From an uncultured Clostridia bacterium (GTDB taxonomy: Bacteria; Bacillota; Clostridia; Peptostreptococcales; Anaerovoracaceae): DNA of 56,353 nucleotides. Positions 1 through 8,888 of the stretch are shown here, one piece after another (the stretch's first letter is position 1; each line of letters starts with the position of its first letter). The notes below the pieces were generated by a model. That model was not told the DNA's origin. It made no database searches and saw only the letters and a program-made list of their open reading frames with translations. The DNA lies in contig CALIXS010000009.1 of the NCBI GenBank assembly GCA_938046095.1, forward strand, positions 1-56,353, given 5' to 3'. The position numbers and the translations under genes were made by a program.

Positions 1-90
1 TTCTTACAGGCATTCTGAGGAGGAAGCGTGAGAGGTAGTATGAAGCACGGGAGAACGGCATACAACAGCGCACGACCGGTATCAGAAAAC

Positions 91-119
91 TTGACAGAAT
101 TTCACAAATCTGTTAACAT
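91..119 (+). promoter_or_regulatory. Sigma-A promoter for the small lipoprotein gene
   Basis: TTGACA at 91-96 and TAACAT at 114-119 are separated by 17 bases. Transcription would begin near 126 and leave a leader of about 130 bases before the ATG at 258. I see no clear gene or structure in bases 1-90. Confidence 0.6.
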
Positions 120-257
120 GGTTTATAGGCTGGATGTCAAGAAACAGCATAAACGAAGTGATGTCAATTGCCGGATTTGCTGATGAAACGGCATATACAA
201 CATTGGGGAGCTTGACTCAGTACATGTTTTCAAAACAGGAGAATAGGAGAAAAGGTT

Positions 258-674
258 ATGAGAGCTAAAAAAATATTTTGTATGTTCATGGTGGTATTTA
301 TGTGTTTTTCAATTATAGCCTGTGGCGGTAAATCTGACGAAGCTAAAGAAAAATATAAATTGGACTATGAATCCACCGATGTGCAGCCTATGTCCGAAGA
401 ACGGGCAAGTGCGGATGTTTTGAAGGAGACGGAGTATGAGTGGCTTGAAGGTGCAACGATATTTCCGGATGGCAGCTCTTATTCGGATTATACCTATGAG
501 GATTTTGTTAAACATATCGGTGTAGATGCTTCTCAATATCAGTATTCTTCCGATTTTGGCGGACGTATGTATACATGGATAGCCAAAGAAAGCGATTCTA
601 AAATGTTTTCCATACTTCTTAAGGAATCCGGCGGCGTTTGGAATTTAGATTCCGCGGGCTGTGCCAATATATGA
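258..674 (+). CDS. Small exported lipoprotein of unknown function
   Basis: The 138-residue product starts with a basic tip (RAKK) and a hydrophobic run ending in SIIAC-GG. This is a lipobox, with Cys22 as the predicted lipidated residue, so the mature protein should sit on the outer face of the membrane. The mature part is acidic and rich in Tyr, Ser and Asp; I recognise no domain. The start is supported by an AGGAGA-type ribosome binding site at about 245-254. The gene has its own promoter (91-119) and terminator (696-729), so it is monocistronic. There is no context that suggests a role. Confidence 0.8.
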   Translation: MRAKKIFCMFMVVFMCFSIIACGGKSDEAKEKYKLDYESTDVQPMSEERASADVLKETEYEWLEGATIFPDGSSYSDYTYEDFVKHIGVDASQYQYSSDFGGRMYTWIAKESDSKMFSILLKESGGVWNLDSAGCANI

Positions 675-695
675 TAAAACGATAAACATACACAA

Positions 696-729
696 AAGCT
701 CTGCGAAACAAACTTCGCGGAGCTTTTTT
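696..729 (+). terminator. Rho-independent terminator after the lipoprotein gene
   Basis: A 12-base-pair stem (696-707 with 714-725, one G-T wobble) closes a 6-base loop and runs into a T tract at 724-729. Confidence 0.9.
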
Positions 730-816
730 GCTGTAAAAACCTGACACTGTCGGTACCAAATTTCTCCTGACCGCCTTTCGTCATGAAGCAAAAAGCAGCA
801 TCGCCAAAATGGACTG

Positions 817-1165
817 CTGCTCATCAAAAACGGCCAATCCAATCGATTGCTCACGGAAATGGCAGCCCGGGGTACAAAGCCGTGAGCAGGCTGCCCGCAG
901 AGACATGTTGCTCATCAAAAACGGCCAATCCGAGCTTATTGCTCACGGAAATGGCAGCCCGGGGCACAAAACCGTGAGCAGGCTGCCTGCAGAGACATGT
1001 TGCTCATCAAAAACGGCCATTCTGGTCTAATTGCTCACGGAAATGGCAACCCGGGGCACAAAACCGTGAGCAGGCAGTCCGCAGAGACATGCTGCTCATC
1101 AAAAACGGCCATTCCGAGCTTATTGCTCACGGAAACAGCATCCTGGAGCATAAAACCGCATTGCT
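817..1165. repeat. Tandem array of four 91/92-base repeats with interleaved inverted repeats
   Basis: The anchor TGCTCATCAAAAACGGCC recurs at 818, 909, 1001 and 1093, giving a period of 91-92 bases; the last copy decays near 1140. Every full unit contains the perfect inverted repeat TGCTCACGG/CCGTGAGCA (848-856/880-888, 940-948/972-980, 1032-1040/1064-1072). Copies 1 and 2 also carry GGCAGCC/GGCTGCC (861-867/889-895 and 953-959/981-987), interleaved with the first pair. Copy 3 has lost the second pairing. The short open frames through the array have no ribosome binding site and simply follow the repeat, so I treat it as non-coding. Function unknown; the strand of any transcript is unknown. 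Confidence 0.85.
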
Positions 1166-1298
1166 GTAATCATTGAAACTCATGCTTCATGTTTGCACAT
1201 CTCGTTTGTGTATTCGGGCATCTTATGATAAAATATATTGATATGTTTGTATACTTTTGTATTTTTTTACACTATAAACGATAAGGAAGTATAGCGGC

Positions 1299-3341
1299 AT
1301 GTTTTCTGAATGTACCGGTCAAAAATGCAAAGCCGTTGCGGCGTCACTGATCATCTGCATGATTGCCGCTTCTTTTTCACTGTTCGCAGAAGGAACATTG
1401 TGCGCCTTTGCCGAGACATACGGGACTGTAATCGGAGGGGCGGATTTTCGTGAAGCTGCCGACGAGAGCACATCACGGAATATAATTTCGGAACTTGACG
1501 AGGGAACCCGGGTCATCGTATTAGGTACTGAAACCGGCACCGACGGTTCCGTATGGTACCACATATCTGATCCGGTAAGCGGTCTGGAGGGATACGTTCG
1601 CGGAGATTCTCTGAGTGTCGGCGGATCGTCGCAGGAGACGCTCTTCGGGCAGTCAGGCGGACACTCAAAGGAAGAACTTGATCAGCAGTCAGGTGGACTG
1701 TCAAATGAAGAACCTGATCAGCAGTCAGAGGGACAGCCGCAGGAGGAGACCGCCGACTTGCCGGAGGAGGCGGATGAACCTGCGCTGCGTGCCGTTGCAA
1801 AGACGCCTGCGCAAGCGTGTGCGCGATCCGACTGGGAGTTTGAAGCATACCTTACATCGCAGGGCTTCCCGGAATCCTACAAATCGGGTCTGCGTGCGCT
1901 TCACGCTCAGTATCCGCTGTGGAAGTTCAATGCGCTTCATACAGGCATTTATTGGAGCGACGCCGTCTATGCGCAGATGCATCCCGTGTGGACAAGTCTT
2001 GTCCTAAGCAACAAACCGGATTCGTGGAAATCAAAAGAGCCGGGGGCTTTCGATCCGCAGACGGGCGAATATACGGTGTTCGACAGCGGCGGATGGGTTG
2101 CCGCATCGGGAGCTATTGTCCGGCATTACATGGATCCGCGAAATTCTCTCGACGACGTGACCGTTTTCCAATTCCTGTCCAACAGGTACGACCCTTCGAC
2201 ACAGAATTCATCGACGCTTGCGTCGGTCATAAGAAATACGTTTCTGGCAGGCTACTTTCCCGAATCGACGTACAGCTCATATTCGGCGCTTCTTCTTGAC
2301 GCAGGCTCGGGTTCAGGTACAAACCCTCTTACGCTTGCTTCCATGATAATAAACGAGCAGGGTGCAAACGGGGGCGGCGGCTGTATATCGGGAACGGTTC
2401 CGGGATACACGGGATATTACAATTTCTTCAACATAGGAGCGTATGCCTCCGGAGGCAACGACGCTGTTATAAACGGCCTCATCTACGCTAAAAACCAGGG
2501 ATGGAATACACGTGCAAAATCGATTCTGGGCGGAGCCTATTGGTATGCCCGCAATTACGTGAACAGCAACAAGTATACGCTTTATCTACAGCGCTTTAAT
2601 GTAATGAACGGATCGGAGAATCTGGGCACGGGGCAGTATATGACTGCAATATGGGGAGCCAACGAGGAAGGCATATCATTGTCAAAGGGCTACAAATCCA
2701 TGATGTCATCAGCACTGACCTTTGATATACCCGTATACCTCAATATGCCCGATCAGCCTTGTCCGTGCCCGGGAAGCGAGTCGGCGGGCAGCTGGATAAC
2801 CATCGGCGGAATGTACTATTATATCTTCAATGACGGCACATATGCCTCGGGCGAGTACATAGACGGATATTGGCTGGACAGTGACGGAAGATGGACGTAT
2901 AAGCCGAAGGCGTCGTGGAAGCTCGACTCTGCCGGCTGGTGGTACGGGGATACGGCAGGCTGGTATCCGAAAAAAACGTGGGCAAAGATAGACACAGCTC
3001 TTTATTTCTTCAAAAATACGGGGTATATGGCGAAGGATGAATACATAAGCGGATACTGGCTGGGAAGCAAAGGAAGCTGGACGTACAGAGCAAAGTCATC
3101 GTGGAATAGTGATTTCAGAGGCTGGTGGTACGAGGATACGAACGGCTGGTATCCGAAGAGCAATTGGACAAGAATCGACGATGAATGGTATTATTTTGAC
3201 TGTGACGGATATATGCTAACAGGTTGGTATCAGATCGGCGGCTCTTGGTACTATTTCGGCAAGGACGGAGACATGGCTCACGACGAGTGGATCGAAGGCT
3301 ATTATGTAAACGGCTCCGGAGTGTGGATCCCGTCGGCATGA
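1299..3341 (+). CDS. Exported glucosaminidase-type autolysin with SH3-like domain and choline-binding-type repeats
   Basis: The 680-residue product is predicted to be a secreted peptidoglycan hydrolase. It has a signal peptide (about 1-38) and an SH3-like segment (about 40-105). A low-complexity linker follows, with near-identical repeats of the type QSGG-S-EE-DQ. The middle part (about 175-490) resembles the beta-N-acetylglucosaminidase family of clostridial autolysins; INEQGANGG near residue 350 probably carries the catalytic Glu. The C-terminus (about 500-680) has aromatic cell-wall-binding repeats such as GWYQIGGSWYYFGKDG, typical of choline-binding modules. AAGGAAG sits 9 bases before the ATG. 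The phosphorylcholine genes at 8.9-15.3 kb suggest a ligand for the repeats. Catalysis and choline binding are inferred from family resemblance. Confidence 0.85.
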   Translation: MFSECTGQKCKAVAASLIICMIAASFSLFAEGTLCAFAETYGTVIGGADFREAADESTSRNIISELDEGTRVIVLGTETGTDGSVWYHISDPVSGLEGYVRGDSLSVGGSSQETLFGQSGGHSKEELDQQSGGLSNEEPDQQSEGQPQEETADLPEEADEPALRAVAKTPAQACARSDWEFEAYLTSQGFPESYKSGLRALHAQYPLWKFNALHTGIYWSDAVYAQMHPVWTSLVLSNKPDSWKSKEPGAFDPQTGEYTVFDSGGWVAASGAIVRHYMDPRNSLDDVTVFQFLSNRYDPSTQNSSTLASVIRNTFLAGYFPESTYSSYSALLLDAGSGSGTNPLTLASMIINEQGANGGGGCISGTVPGYTGYYNFFNIGAYASGGNDAVINGLIYAKNQGWNTRAKSILGGAYWYARNYVNSNKYTLYLQRFNVMNGSENLGTGQYMTAIWGANEEGISLSKGYKSMMSSALTFDIPVYLNMPDQPCPCPGSESAGSWITIGGMYYYIFNDGTYASGEYIDGYWLDSDGRWTYKPKASWKLDSAGWWYGDTAGWYPKKTWAKIDTALYFFKNTGYMAKDEYISGYWLGSKGSWTYRAKSSWNSDFRGWWYEDTNGWYPKSNWTRIDDEWYYFDCDGYMLTGWYQIGGSWYYFGKDGDMAHDEWIEGYYVNGSGVWIPSA

Positions 3342-3453
3342 AGGGCGAACAGTACCGCACAGGCGAGTCGATGCGCAGCGCGTGCGGATTGTTGCATGCG
3401 CCCTGTAAGCTGTTTTGTCAGAGACACTGTTTCGGTACGGAAGGATTGCTTTG

Positions 3454-4566
3454 ATGAAAAAAATATTGTCTGTTTTCGGAACCAGGCCGGAGGCCATAAA
3501 AATGGCGCCGCTCGTAAAAGCGATAGAGCATGATGGTGAGTTGGAGGGCGTCGTATGCGTAACCGCGCAGCACCGCGAGATGCTCGATCAGATTCTGAAC
3601 TTTTTCGATATACAGCCTGACTATGATCTCAATATAATGACGCAGAGGCAGACGATAACGGACGTGACGGTAAAGGTGCTTACCGGGATAGAAAATATAC
3701 TCAAGGAGGTCAGGCCCGATGTCGTACTTGTTCACGGCGATACGACGACCACCTTTTGCGCGGCGCTCGCGGCCTTTTATCAGCAGATACCTGTAGGGCA
3801 CGTTGAAGCGGGACTTAGGACGTGGAATTTATACTCACCGTATCCGGAGGAGTTCAACCGCCAGGCTGTCGGCAGGATAGCGGAGTATCACTTTGCTCCG
3901 ACGGAGGGCGCAAGGCAAAATCTCCTAAAAGAGGGTAAGACCCGGAACGTATTCGTGACGGGAAACACCGCGATAGATGCGCTGAAGTTTACCGTAAAAA
4001 GCGATTTCAGGCATCCGCTGACGGAGTGGGCAAAGGGAAAGCGGCTTATTCTCCTGACAGCGCACAGGCGCGAGAATTTGGGCGAACCGATGAGGCACAT
4101 GTTCAGAGCGATAAGGCGGATCGCGGAGGAACATGACGATATCAGGGTGCTTTATCCGATACACAAAAATCCGGCGGTACGCGAAACGGCGCACGAAATA
4201 TTCGGAAACGGTGATATTATAAGGCTCGTTGAGCCTATGGATGTATTCGAGTTTCAGAATATAATGGCGAAAAGCTATCTCGTCCTTACGGACAGCGGCG
4301 GAATACAGGAGGAGGCACCGAGTCTCGGAGTTCCGGTGCTCGTTATGCGCGACACCACGGAGCGTCCCGAGGGAATAGAGGCAGGTACTCTGAGGCTCGT
4401 CGGAACGGATGAGGAAAAGATATACACGGCGTTCAGAGAGCTTCTCGAGGATAGGGCATCATACGATAAAATGGCGCATGCGGCAAATCCGTACGGTGAC
4501 GGCCGGGCGTCGGCAAGGATAGTAGCAGTGCTCAAGCACGGTAGTTTTGAAACAGTGAAACGGTGA
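3454..4566 (+). CDS. wecB: UDP-N-acetylglucosamine 2-epimerase (non-hydrolysing)
   Basis: The protein interconverts UDP-GlcNAc and UDP-ManNAc in the cytoplasm and supplies ManNAc for surface glycans. Family hallmarks are visible: N-terminal SVFGTRPEAIKMAP, VHGDTTTTF, GHVEAGLRT, TAHRRENLG, PIHKNP and TDSGGIQEEAPSLG. The 370-residue length is normal. I chose the ATG at 3454 because the protein family begins with this MKK-ILSVFGTRPE segment and a GGAAGGA motif lies about 8 bases upstream; the longer in-frame extension lacks conservation. It is the first gene of the polysaccharide cluster, 105 bases before the Wzy-like gene. Confidence 0.95.
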   Translation: MKKILSVFGTRPEAIKMAPLVKAIEHDGELEGVVCVTAQHREMLDQILNFFDIQPDYDLNIMTQRQTITDVTVKVLTGIENILKEVRPDVVLVHGDTTTTFCAALAAFYQQIPVGHVEAGLRTWNLYSPYPEEFNRQAVGRIAEYHFAPTEGARQNLLKEGKTRNVFVTGNTAIDALKFTVKSDFRHPLTEWAKGKRLILLTAHRRENLGEPMRHMFRAIRRIAEEHDDIRVLYPIHKNPAVRETAHEIFGNGDIIRLVEPMDVFEFQNIMAKSYLVLTDSGGIQEEAPSLGVPVLVMRDTTERPEGIEAGTLRLVGTDEEKIYTAFRELLEDRASYDKMAHAANPYGDGRASARIVAVLKHGSFETVKR

Positions 4567-4570
4567 AGCA

Positions 4571-4612
4571 CCGGGATACTGAGATACTGAATTGCCGGGA
4601 TACGGAGATACT
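4571..4612 (+). repeat. Two copies of an 18-base intergenic repeat
   Basis: CCGGGATACTGAGATACT at 4571-4588 recurs with one mismatch at 4595-4612 (period 24). It lies between the epimerase stop and the TTG start of the polymerase-like gene. No function is evident. Confidence 0.7.
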
Positions 4613-4671
4613 TAGGTGCCGAAGAGCATCCGTGATAAAGTTCGGACTGAGGGAGAGGCGTAAGCGACGGT

Positions 4672-5931
4672 TTGATTTACATAATGCTTTTGATTAACAT
4701 AATAATTATTCTGTACGAATGGTCTAAAGCGTCTCTTGCGACACTTTTCTGGGCCGTCGTTTTTCTGCTGTTTTCGGTACCACATATAATCCATGCATAC
4801 GGCGATGATTACAGCGAAAGGACGATATTTCAAGTCACGCTGTTTGCGGTGATTTTTATGTGCTGTTATCTTGCTGTCCGTTTTCTTTACTTCTCATCGG
4901 GGCGAAGGGGTGAGGGTAGCATAGACAGCAATTTGCTCATTCACGAAGACAGACGGTTTGTCGATTTTATCTTTGCGGTGTATTTCGTCTGTTTTTTGAT
5001 AATTGCATTTTGCTTTTACCGTGGCGGCGGGTCGATTATGACCGCGATGGCATACGTGAGCTACGGAACTGGTATGATCGAAAAGATCGCGTCGATAACG
5101 CTCGTCGCGCTTTCAGGCATCGGATGTATATCGTTTTTGAGAAAAGAGTACCTGAGATTTTTGATATGTGTGGCGATATACGGGTTTTATTTCCTCACAA
5201 ACCAGATCAGGTACAATCTGATAGGCTTCTTTGCTCCGTTCATGATTTTCTTCCTGTTCAACACGAGCAGACGCAAGAGGACGGTCGGGATAACGCTCGG
5301 TGTGCTGTTCGTCGTATTCGTTTATTTCGCGCAGCAGCTCAGATGGGCGGGAGGAATGTCGAACGCATTGAATTCGGGTTTCGGCGTGCTCATGGAAAAT
5401 ACTATAAATTATATGAAATCCGGGAACGGTGAGTTCGGTCTGATAAAAGCGTTCTATTACTTTGTAGAGCACGATAATGCGTTTGACGGCTTCGGCAGAG
5501 GGCTCGGCTTTATACGGCTTGCGCTGATAATTCTGCCGGCATCGCTCGTGCCGTTCAAGCCGCGCGATTTTGCGATAGACATGTACAGGGAGTGGTTCAG
5601 GGTCGATAATCCCGCGGGGACTATGCATCCTACGATATTCGGCGACGCATATGCGAATTTCGGCTTCTGGGGTTGTCTCACGGGTGCGTTTTACGGCCTG
5701 ATCATGATATTTGCGGACGAGCATATGAATTCGTGCAGCTGTGAATCGGTAAAGGTGTTGAAGATAAGCCTGATCAGTACGATGATGATAATTTTGGCGC
5801 GCGGAGCGGTGTACAACTCGATTTTCAACTGCATCTTAGGGCTTGCGCTTGTATTCGTTTTAGAAAGAGTATTTTTGTTGAGGAACCCATATGAAAATGA
5901 TGCTTGTAAGCGGTGCGAAAACCGAGTTTGA
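4672..5931 (+). CDS. Wzy-like O-antigen/capsule polymerase, copy 1
   Basis: A 419-residue integral membrane protein with roughly ten hydrophobic segments and a large extracytoplasmic loop (around residues 270-330) containing KPRDFAIDMYREWF and GTMHPT. This is the general architecture of Wzy/O-antigen ligase proteins, which join lipid-linked repeat units outside the membrane. The likely start is TTG at 4672; GGGAGAGG lies 13 bases upstream, and the paralogue at 9795 begins with the same TTG-initiated sequence. The C-terminus overlaps the next gene by 41 bases. The match at 9795-11072 extends over nearly the whole length. Polymerase activity is inferred from topology and context because Wzy proteins share little sequence. 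Confidence 0.7.
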   Translation: MIYIMLLINIIIILYEWSKASLATLFWAVVFLLFSVPHIIHAYGDDYSERTIFQVTLFAVIFMCCYLAVRFLYFSSGRRGEGSIDSNLLIHEDRRFVDFIFAVYFVCFLIIAFCFYRGGGSIMTAMAYVSYGTGMIEKIASITLVALSGIGCISFLRKEYLRFLICVAIYGFYFLTNQIRYNLIGFFAPFMIFFLFNTSRRKRTVGITLGVLFVVFVYFAQQLRWAGGMSNALNSGFGVLMENTINYMKSGNGEFGLIKAFYYFVEHDNAFDGFGRGLGFIRLALIILPASLVPFKPRDFAIDMYREWFRVDNPAGTMHPTIFGDAYANFGFWGCLTGAFYGLIMIFADEHMNSCSCESVKVLKISLISTMMIILARGAVYNSIFNCILGLALVFVLERVFLLRNPYENDACKRCENRV

Positions 5932-6964
5932 CGGCAGAACGAAGGCTTTGATACATATCTTTTCCGAGATCGCCGACCTGAGCGTTCTTTCTCCGTCAAA
6001 AGACGAGTCCGGAATATCCGACCCCGAGAACGGGTATTATCGCTTTCTTAAAGGTGTTCTGGCAGCGGCAAAAAAAGAAGCCGTACCGGACGTTCTGATT
6101 CTTGACAACAGAAAGGCGACCATTCCGGGGCTCATCCTCAGGAGAAGGTTCAGACCTAAGTGTACCGTATACGATGCGCGGGAGCTTTACTTTATGAGAG
6201 AGTCTGACAGCCTGAGCGGCAAAATCGGCTGTTTCTTCGAGAAACGTATGATTGAACGCGCAGACATCGTAATATGCGCGGGCCGTGAACGCAAAGAGAT
6301 CATGGAGAAGGAATACCGCCTCAAATCGGATATAATGGTGTTTGAGAATTTCCGCTCCCTGAAGTACAGCTCCGAGGATGCCGGGCGATTGAGCGAGAGC
6401 AAATACCGCGACATGTTCAGCGGAGACGAGTTCAGAATAGTATCATCGGCGGGTTGCGAACTCGACAGGGGAACGATGGAGCTCGTAGCGGCGATGGAAA
6501 AGTTAACGTTCAGGGCCGAACTTTTGCTGGTGGGTTGCAGGCAGGACGATGAACAAAAAAAGATCGAAGAATATATAGCCGGGCACGGAATAAAAAATGT
6601 TACGCTGCTTCCGAGGGTAAATCAGGATGAACTGAAATATATTATTTCCAACTGCCATGTGGGGATATCCGTGTACCACAAGCGAAACCTGAACAATCTG
6701 TACTGCTCGTCCGGCAAGGTATACGAATACGTTTACGAGGGTATACCGGTAGCTGCGAGCGATAATCCGCCGCTGAAGCATCTGATAGACAGGTACCGCA
6801 TCGGAGCCTGCGGTCAGGATATCGCGGAGGCAATAGAAGAGGTCAAAGCCCGTTACGGTGAATATAAAGATAATGTGGCAAAATTCGTGAAGTCCGAGGT
6901 CGTGGAGCGCGGACAGGCCGAATTCAGGAAGAATATCAAAGAAAAGATTGGAGAGTTTATATGA
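5891..6964 (+). CDS. Glycosyltransferase, GT-B fold (group 1/GT4-like)
   Basis: A 357-residue cytoplasmic enzyme predicted to add one sugar to the lipid-linked repeat unit. The C-terminal half has the nucleotide-sugar-binding pattern of group 1 transferases: ISVYHKRNLNNLYCSSGKVYEY followed by VYEGIPVAASDNPPL, containing the acidic E-x-Y-x-x-G-x-P-V-A signature. The N-terminal half is a Rossmann-like acceptor domain with DARELYF near residue 95. It starts at an ATG inside the end of the polymerase gene, with GAGGA 8 bases upstream. Its stop overlaps the start of the Wzz-like gene in an ATGA arrangement. Donor and acceptor cannot be predicted. Confidence 0.8.
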   Translation: MKMMLVSGAKTEFDGRTKALIHIFSEIADLSVLSPSKDESGISDPENGYYRFLKGVLAAAKKEAVPDVLILDNRKATIPGLILRRRFRPKCTVYDARELYFMRESDSLSGKIGCFFEKRMIERADIVICAGRERKEIMEKEYRLKSDIMVFENFRSLKYSSEDAGRLSESKYRDMFSGDEFRIVSSAGCELDRGTMELVAAMEKLTFRAELLLVGCRQDDEQKKIEEYIAGHGIKNVTLLPRVNQDELKYIISNCHVGISVYHKRNLNNLYCSSGKVYEYVYEGIPVAASDNPPLKHLIDRYRIGACGQDIAEAIEEVKARYGEYKDNVAKFVKSEVVERGQAEFRKNIKEKIGEFI

Positions 6965-7569
6965 ACGACAGCTTTGAAGTAAAGATGATCAGATGCATCA
7001 GGAAGAATATCATCGTCATTCTCGCAGTTTCGCTCGTATGCGGAGCCGCCCTGGCGGGGTTCGACGCTTTTCGCGCAAAGACGTCATTTGCGGCGACGAC
7101 GTCTCTTATGATAGTCGACAGCGAGCCGGAGGAGGTTACGGCGCCGTACGTGAGCAAAGAACAGTCGCTCGTCCCGTTTTACGCGAAGCTTGTAACATCA
7201 TCGCTCGTGACGGATAAGGTCAGCGAGGAGCTTAACGGCAAAATACCGGCGAAAAAGCTCAAGACAATGGTGACATGTGTGCCGGGTACGCAGTATATAG
7301 ACGTTACCGTAAAAAGTGATGACGAAGAGACGACGCTTAAGTTGGTCAACGCGTTTGCATTGTCGATCAAGAGTGTAGGAGCGGAGCTCAGGAATGCCGA
7401 TTATATCGATATAATCGATATGCCGACTGAGGCCGTCAAGGTTTCGTCGCGATCGACGGCGAAGTTTTTCGTTGTCGGATTTTTAGGCGCCTTCATACTC
7501 ATATCTCTTATTTTCTACGCTTTTCGTGGAGGAGACAAATCCGCCGATACGAAACAAGACGAAAAATGA
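6961..7569 (+). CDS. Wzz/YveK-like chain-length regulator
   Basis: The 202-residue product has two transmembrane helices (about residues 18-36 and 162-185) flanking an extracytoplasmic region, the plan of Wzz-type polysaccharide co-polymerases and Gram-positive CapA/YveK proteins. The segment AATTSLMIVDSEPE after the first helix is typical of the Wzz domain. There is no fused tyrosine kinase and no kinase gene nearby. ATGA overlaps at both ends link it translationally to the glycosyltransferase and the flippase. Likely role: control of glycan chain length with one or both Wzy-like proteins. Confidence 0.8.
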   Translation: MNDSFEVKMIRCIRKNIIVILAVSLVCGAALAGFDAFRAKTSFAATTSLMIVDSEPEEVTAPYVSKEQSLVPFYAKLVTSSLVTDKVSEELNGKIPAKKLKTMVTCVPGTQYIDVTVKSDDEETTLKLVNAFALSIKSVGAELRNADYIDIIDMPTEAVKVSSRSTAKFFVVGFLGAFILISLIFYAFRGGDKSADTKQDEK

Positions 7570-8864
7570 ACAGGTACAGGGAGAGGCTGAGATGGCTGTA
7601 CGAAAACGGTATGGCACACATATTCGGCTCGAGCTTTCTCAACAAGGTTTTTCACTTCGCAGGAAACGCATGCATAGCGAGGATACTGACAAAGACCGAG
7701 TACGGGACCTTCGGATTTGCCGACAGTATAATGGCTTTTGTCCTGACTGTAAGCGGACTCGGGATGACGAGCGGTCTTTTGCAGTTCTGCTCTGAACGCA
7801 GAGGCCGGGAGGAGAAAAAAGCTTATGCGAGGTTCGGGTTTATCGTCGGTGCGCTGTCCAACCTCGTACTGATTGCGGGATGTTTGCTTTATGCCGCATT
7901 CGGATATTTCAAAAACGACGCGGCACGGCCGATACTTGCGATTTATTCGCTGTATCCGATGACATATTTTTTCTTCGATTACTACACTGTTATGCTCAGA
8001 ACGAAGAAAAAAAATAAGGATTTTGCTCTTGTAACGAATCTGAATGCCGGTTTGTACGCTTTGTCCGGAATAATCGCAAGCTTTCTGATAAAGGAGGCGG
8101 GTATCGTTGCGGGTCTTTACATAGCTACGGTCACGTCTGCGCTGGTGGGACGGCGTAAGTTCCGTAAGGATGATAAAACGGAGGGGATTTACCGGCTTTC
8201 GGTAGGGGAGAAAAAAGGGCTTATACGCTTTTCCGTATATTCCTCGACCGGAAGAGTAATGACAAACCTGCTTATCTTTGTCGATGTATTTCTTATAGGT
8301 ATAATACTTCCGGATCCTGCCGACCTCGCATCGTACCGTATTGCGACGACGATACCGCTCGCGCTTATGTTCGTTCCGGACAGCATTATCATGTTCGTAT
8401 ATCCGTATATAGCCGAAAACCGTACGGATTACGGATGGCTTAAGGATAAGATGAAAACGCTTTTCGGAGCCTCGGCGGGAGTCAATGCATTTATTACCGC
8501 CGGACTCGTGATATTCGCTCCTTTGATAGTCCACACAATATGGGGGCAAAAATATGATTCCGCCGTGTATATATTCAGGATACTGTCGATAAATTATTTT
8601 GTTACGGCTACCATAAGGTATAATCTGATAAATGTCCTTACGGCGCTCGGGCGCGTCAAAACAATACTGATGGTAAACCTTATCGCGGGCAGCGTGAATA
8701 TCGCTTTGGATATAATAATGATAAAATGGCTGGGAGCCGAGGGAGCCGCATGGGCTACGCTTGCAGTCGTCATATTCACGTCGGCGATACTCATACCCGT
8801 GTTTATAAGGGTGATGCTCCGGATACGTGCCGAATCAGCAAATACAGTCAAAGAGACGGTGTAA
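7566..8864 (+). CDS. Wzx-type lipid-linked oligosaccharide flippase
   Basis: A 432-residue protein with about 12-14 predicted transmembrane segments, of the MOP/polysaccharide biosynthesis export family. The N-terminal GSSFLNKVFHFAGN, ILTKTEYGTFGFADS and later SINYFVTATIRYNLINVLTALGR are typical of the family. It should flip the undecaprenyl-linked repeat unit to the outer leaflet. The start codon overlaps the stop of the Wzz-like gene (ATGA). It ends 24 bases before licD, so the two are very probably in the same transcript. Confidence 0.85.
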   Translation: MNRYRERLRWLYENGMAHIFGSSFLNKVFHFAGNACIARILTKTEYGTFGFADSIMAFVLTVSGLGMTSGLLQFCSERRGREEKKAYARFGFIVGALSNLVLIAGCLLYAAFGYFKNDAARPILAIYSLYPMTYFFFDYYTVMLRTKKKNKDFALVTNLNAGLYALSGIIASFLIKEAGIVAGLYIATVTSALVGRRKFRKDDKTEGIYRLSVGEKKGLIRFSVYSSTGRVMTNLLIFVDVFLIGIILPDPADLASYRIATTIPLALMFVPDSIIMFVYPYIAENRTDYGWLKDKMKTLFGASAGVNAFITAGLVIFAPLIVHTIWGQKYDSAVYIFRILSINYFVTATIRYNLINVLTALGRVKTILMVNLIAGSVNIALDIIMIKWLGAEGAAWATLAVVIFTSAILIPVFIRVMLRIRAESANTVKETV

Positions 8865-8888
8865 CGGGCCGCCCGAAGGAAACAGCAA

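Noticed and set aside
783..1030. Small open frames through the tandem repeats
   Set aside because: They have no ribosome binding site and only reflect the repeated sequence; stops appear as the repeat drifts.
817..1165. CRISPR array
   Set aside because: The period is 91-92 bases and the whole unit is conserved, with no unique spacers and no cas genes in the window.
1238..1278. Promoter before the autolysin gene
   Set aside because: TTGATA at 1238 with TATTTT at 1260, and TATAAA at 1273, are possible, but the region is so AT-rich that I cannot choose with confidence.
7515..8549. Long minus-strand open frame (344 residues)
   Set aside because: It lies opposite the flippase gene, is rich in Arg, Tyr and Cys as expected of an antisense shadow, and has no domain or ribosome binding site.
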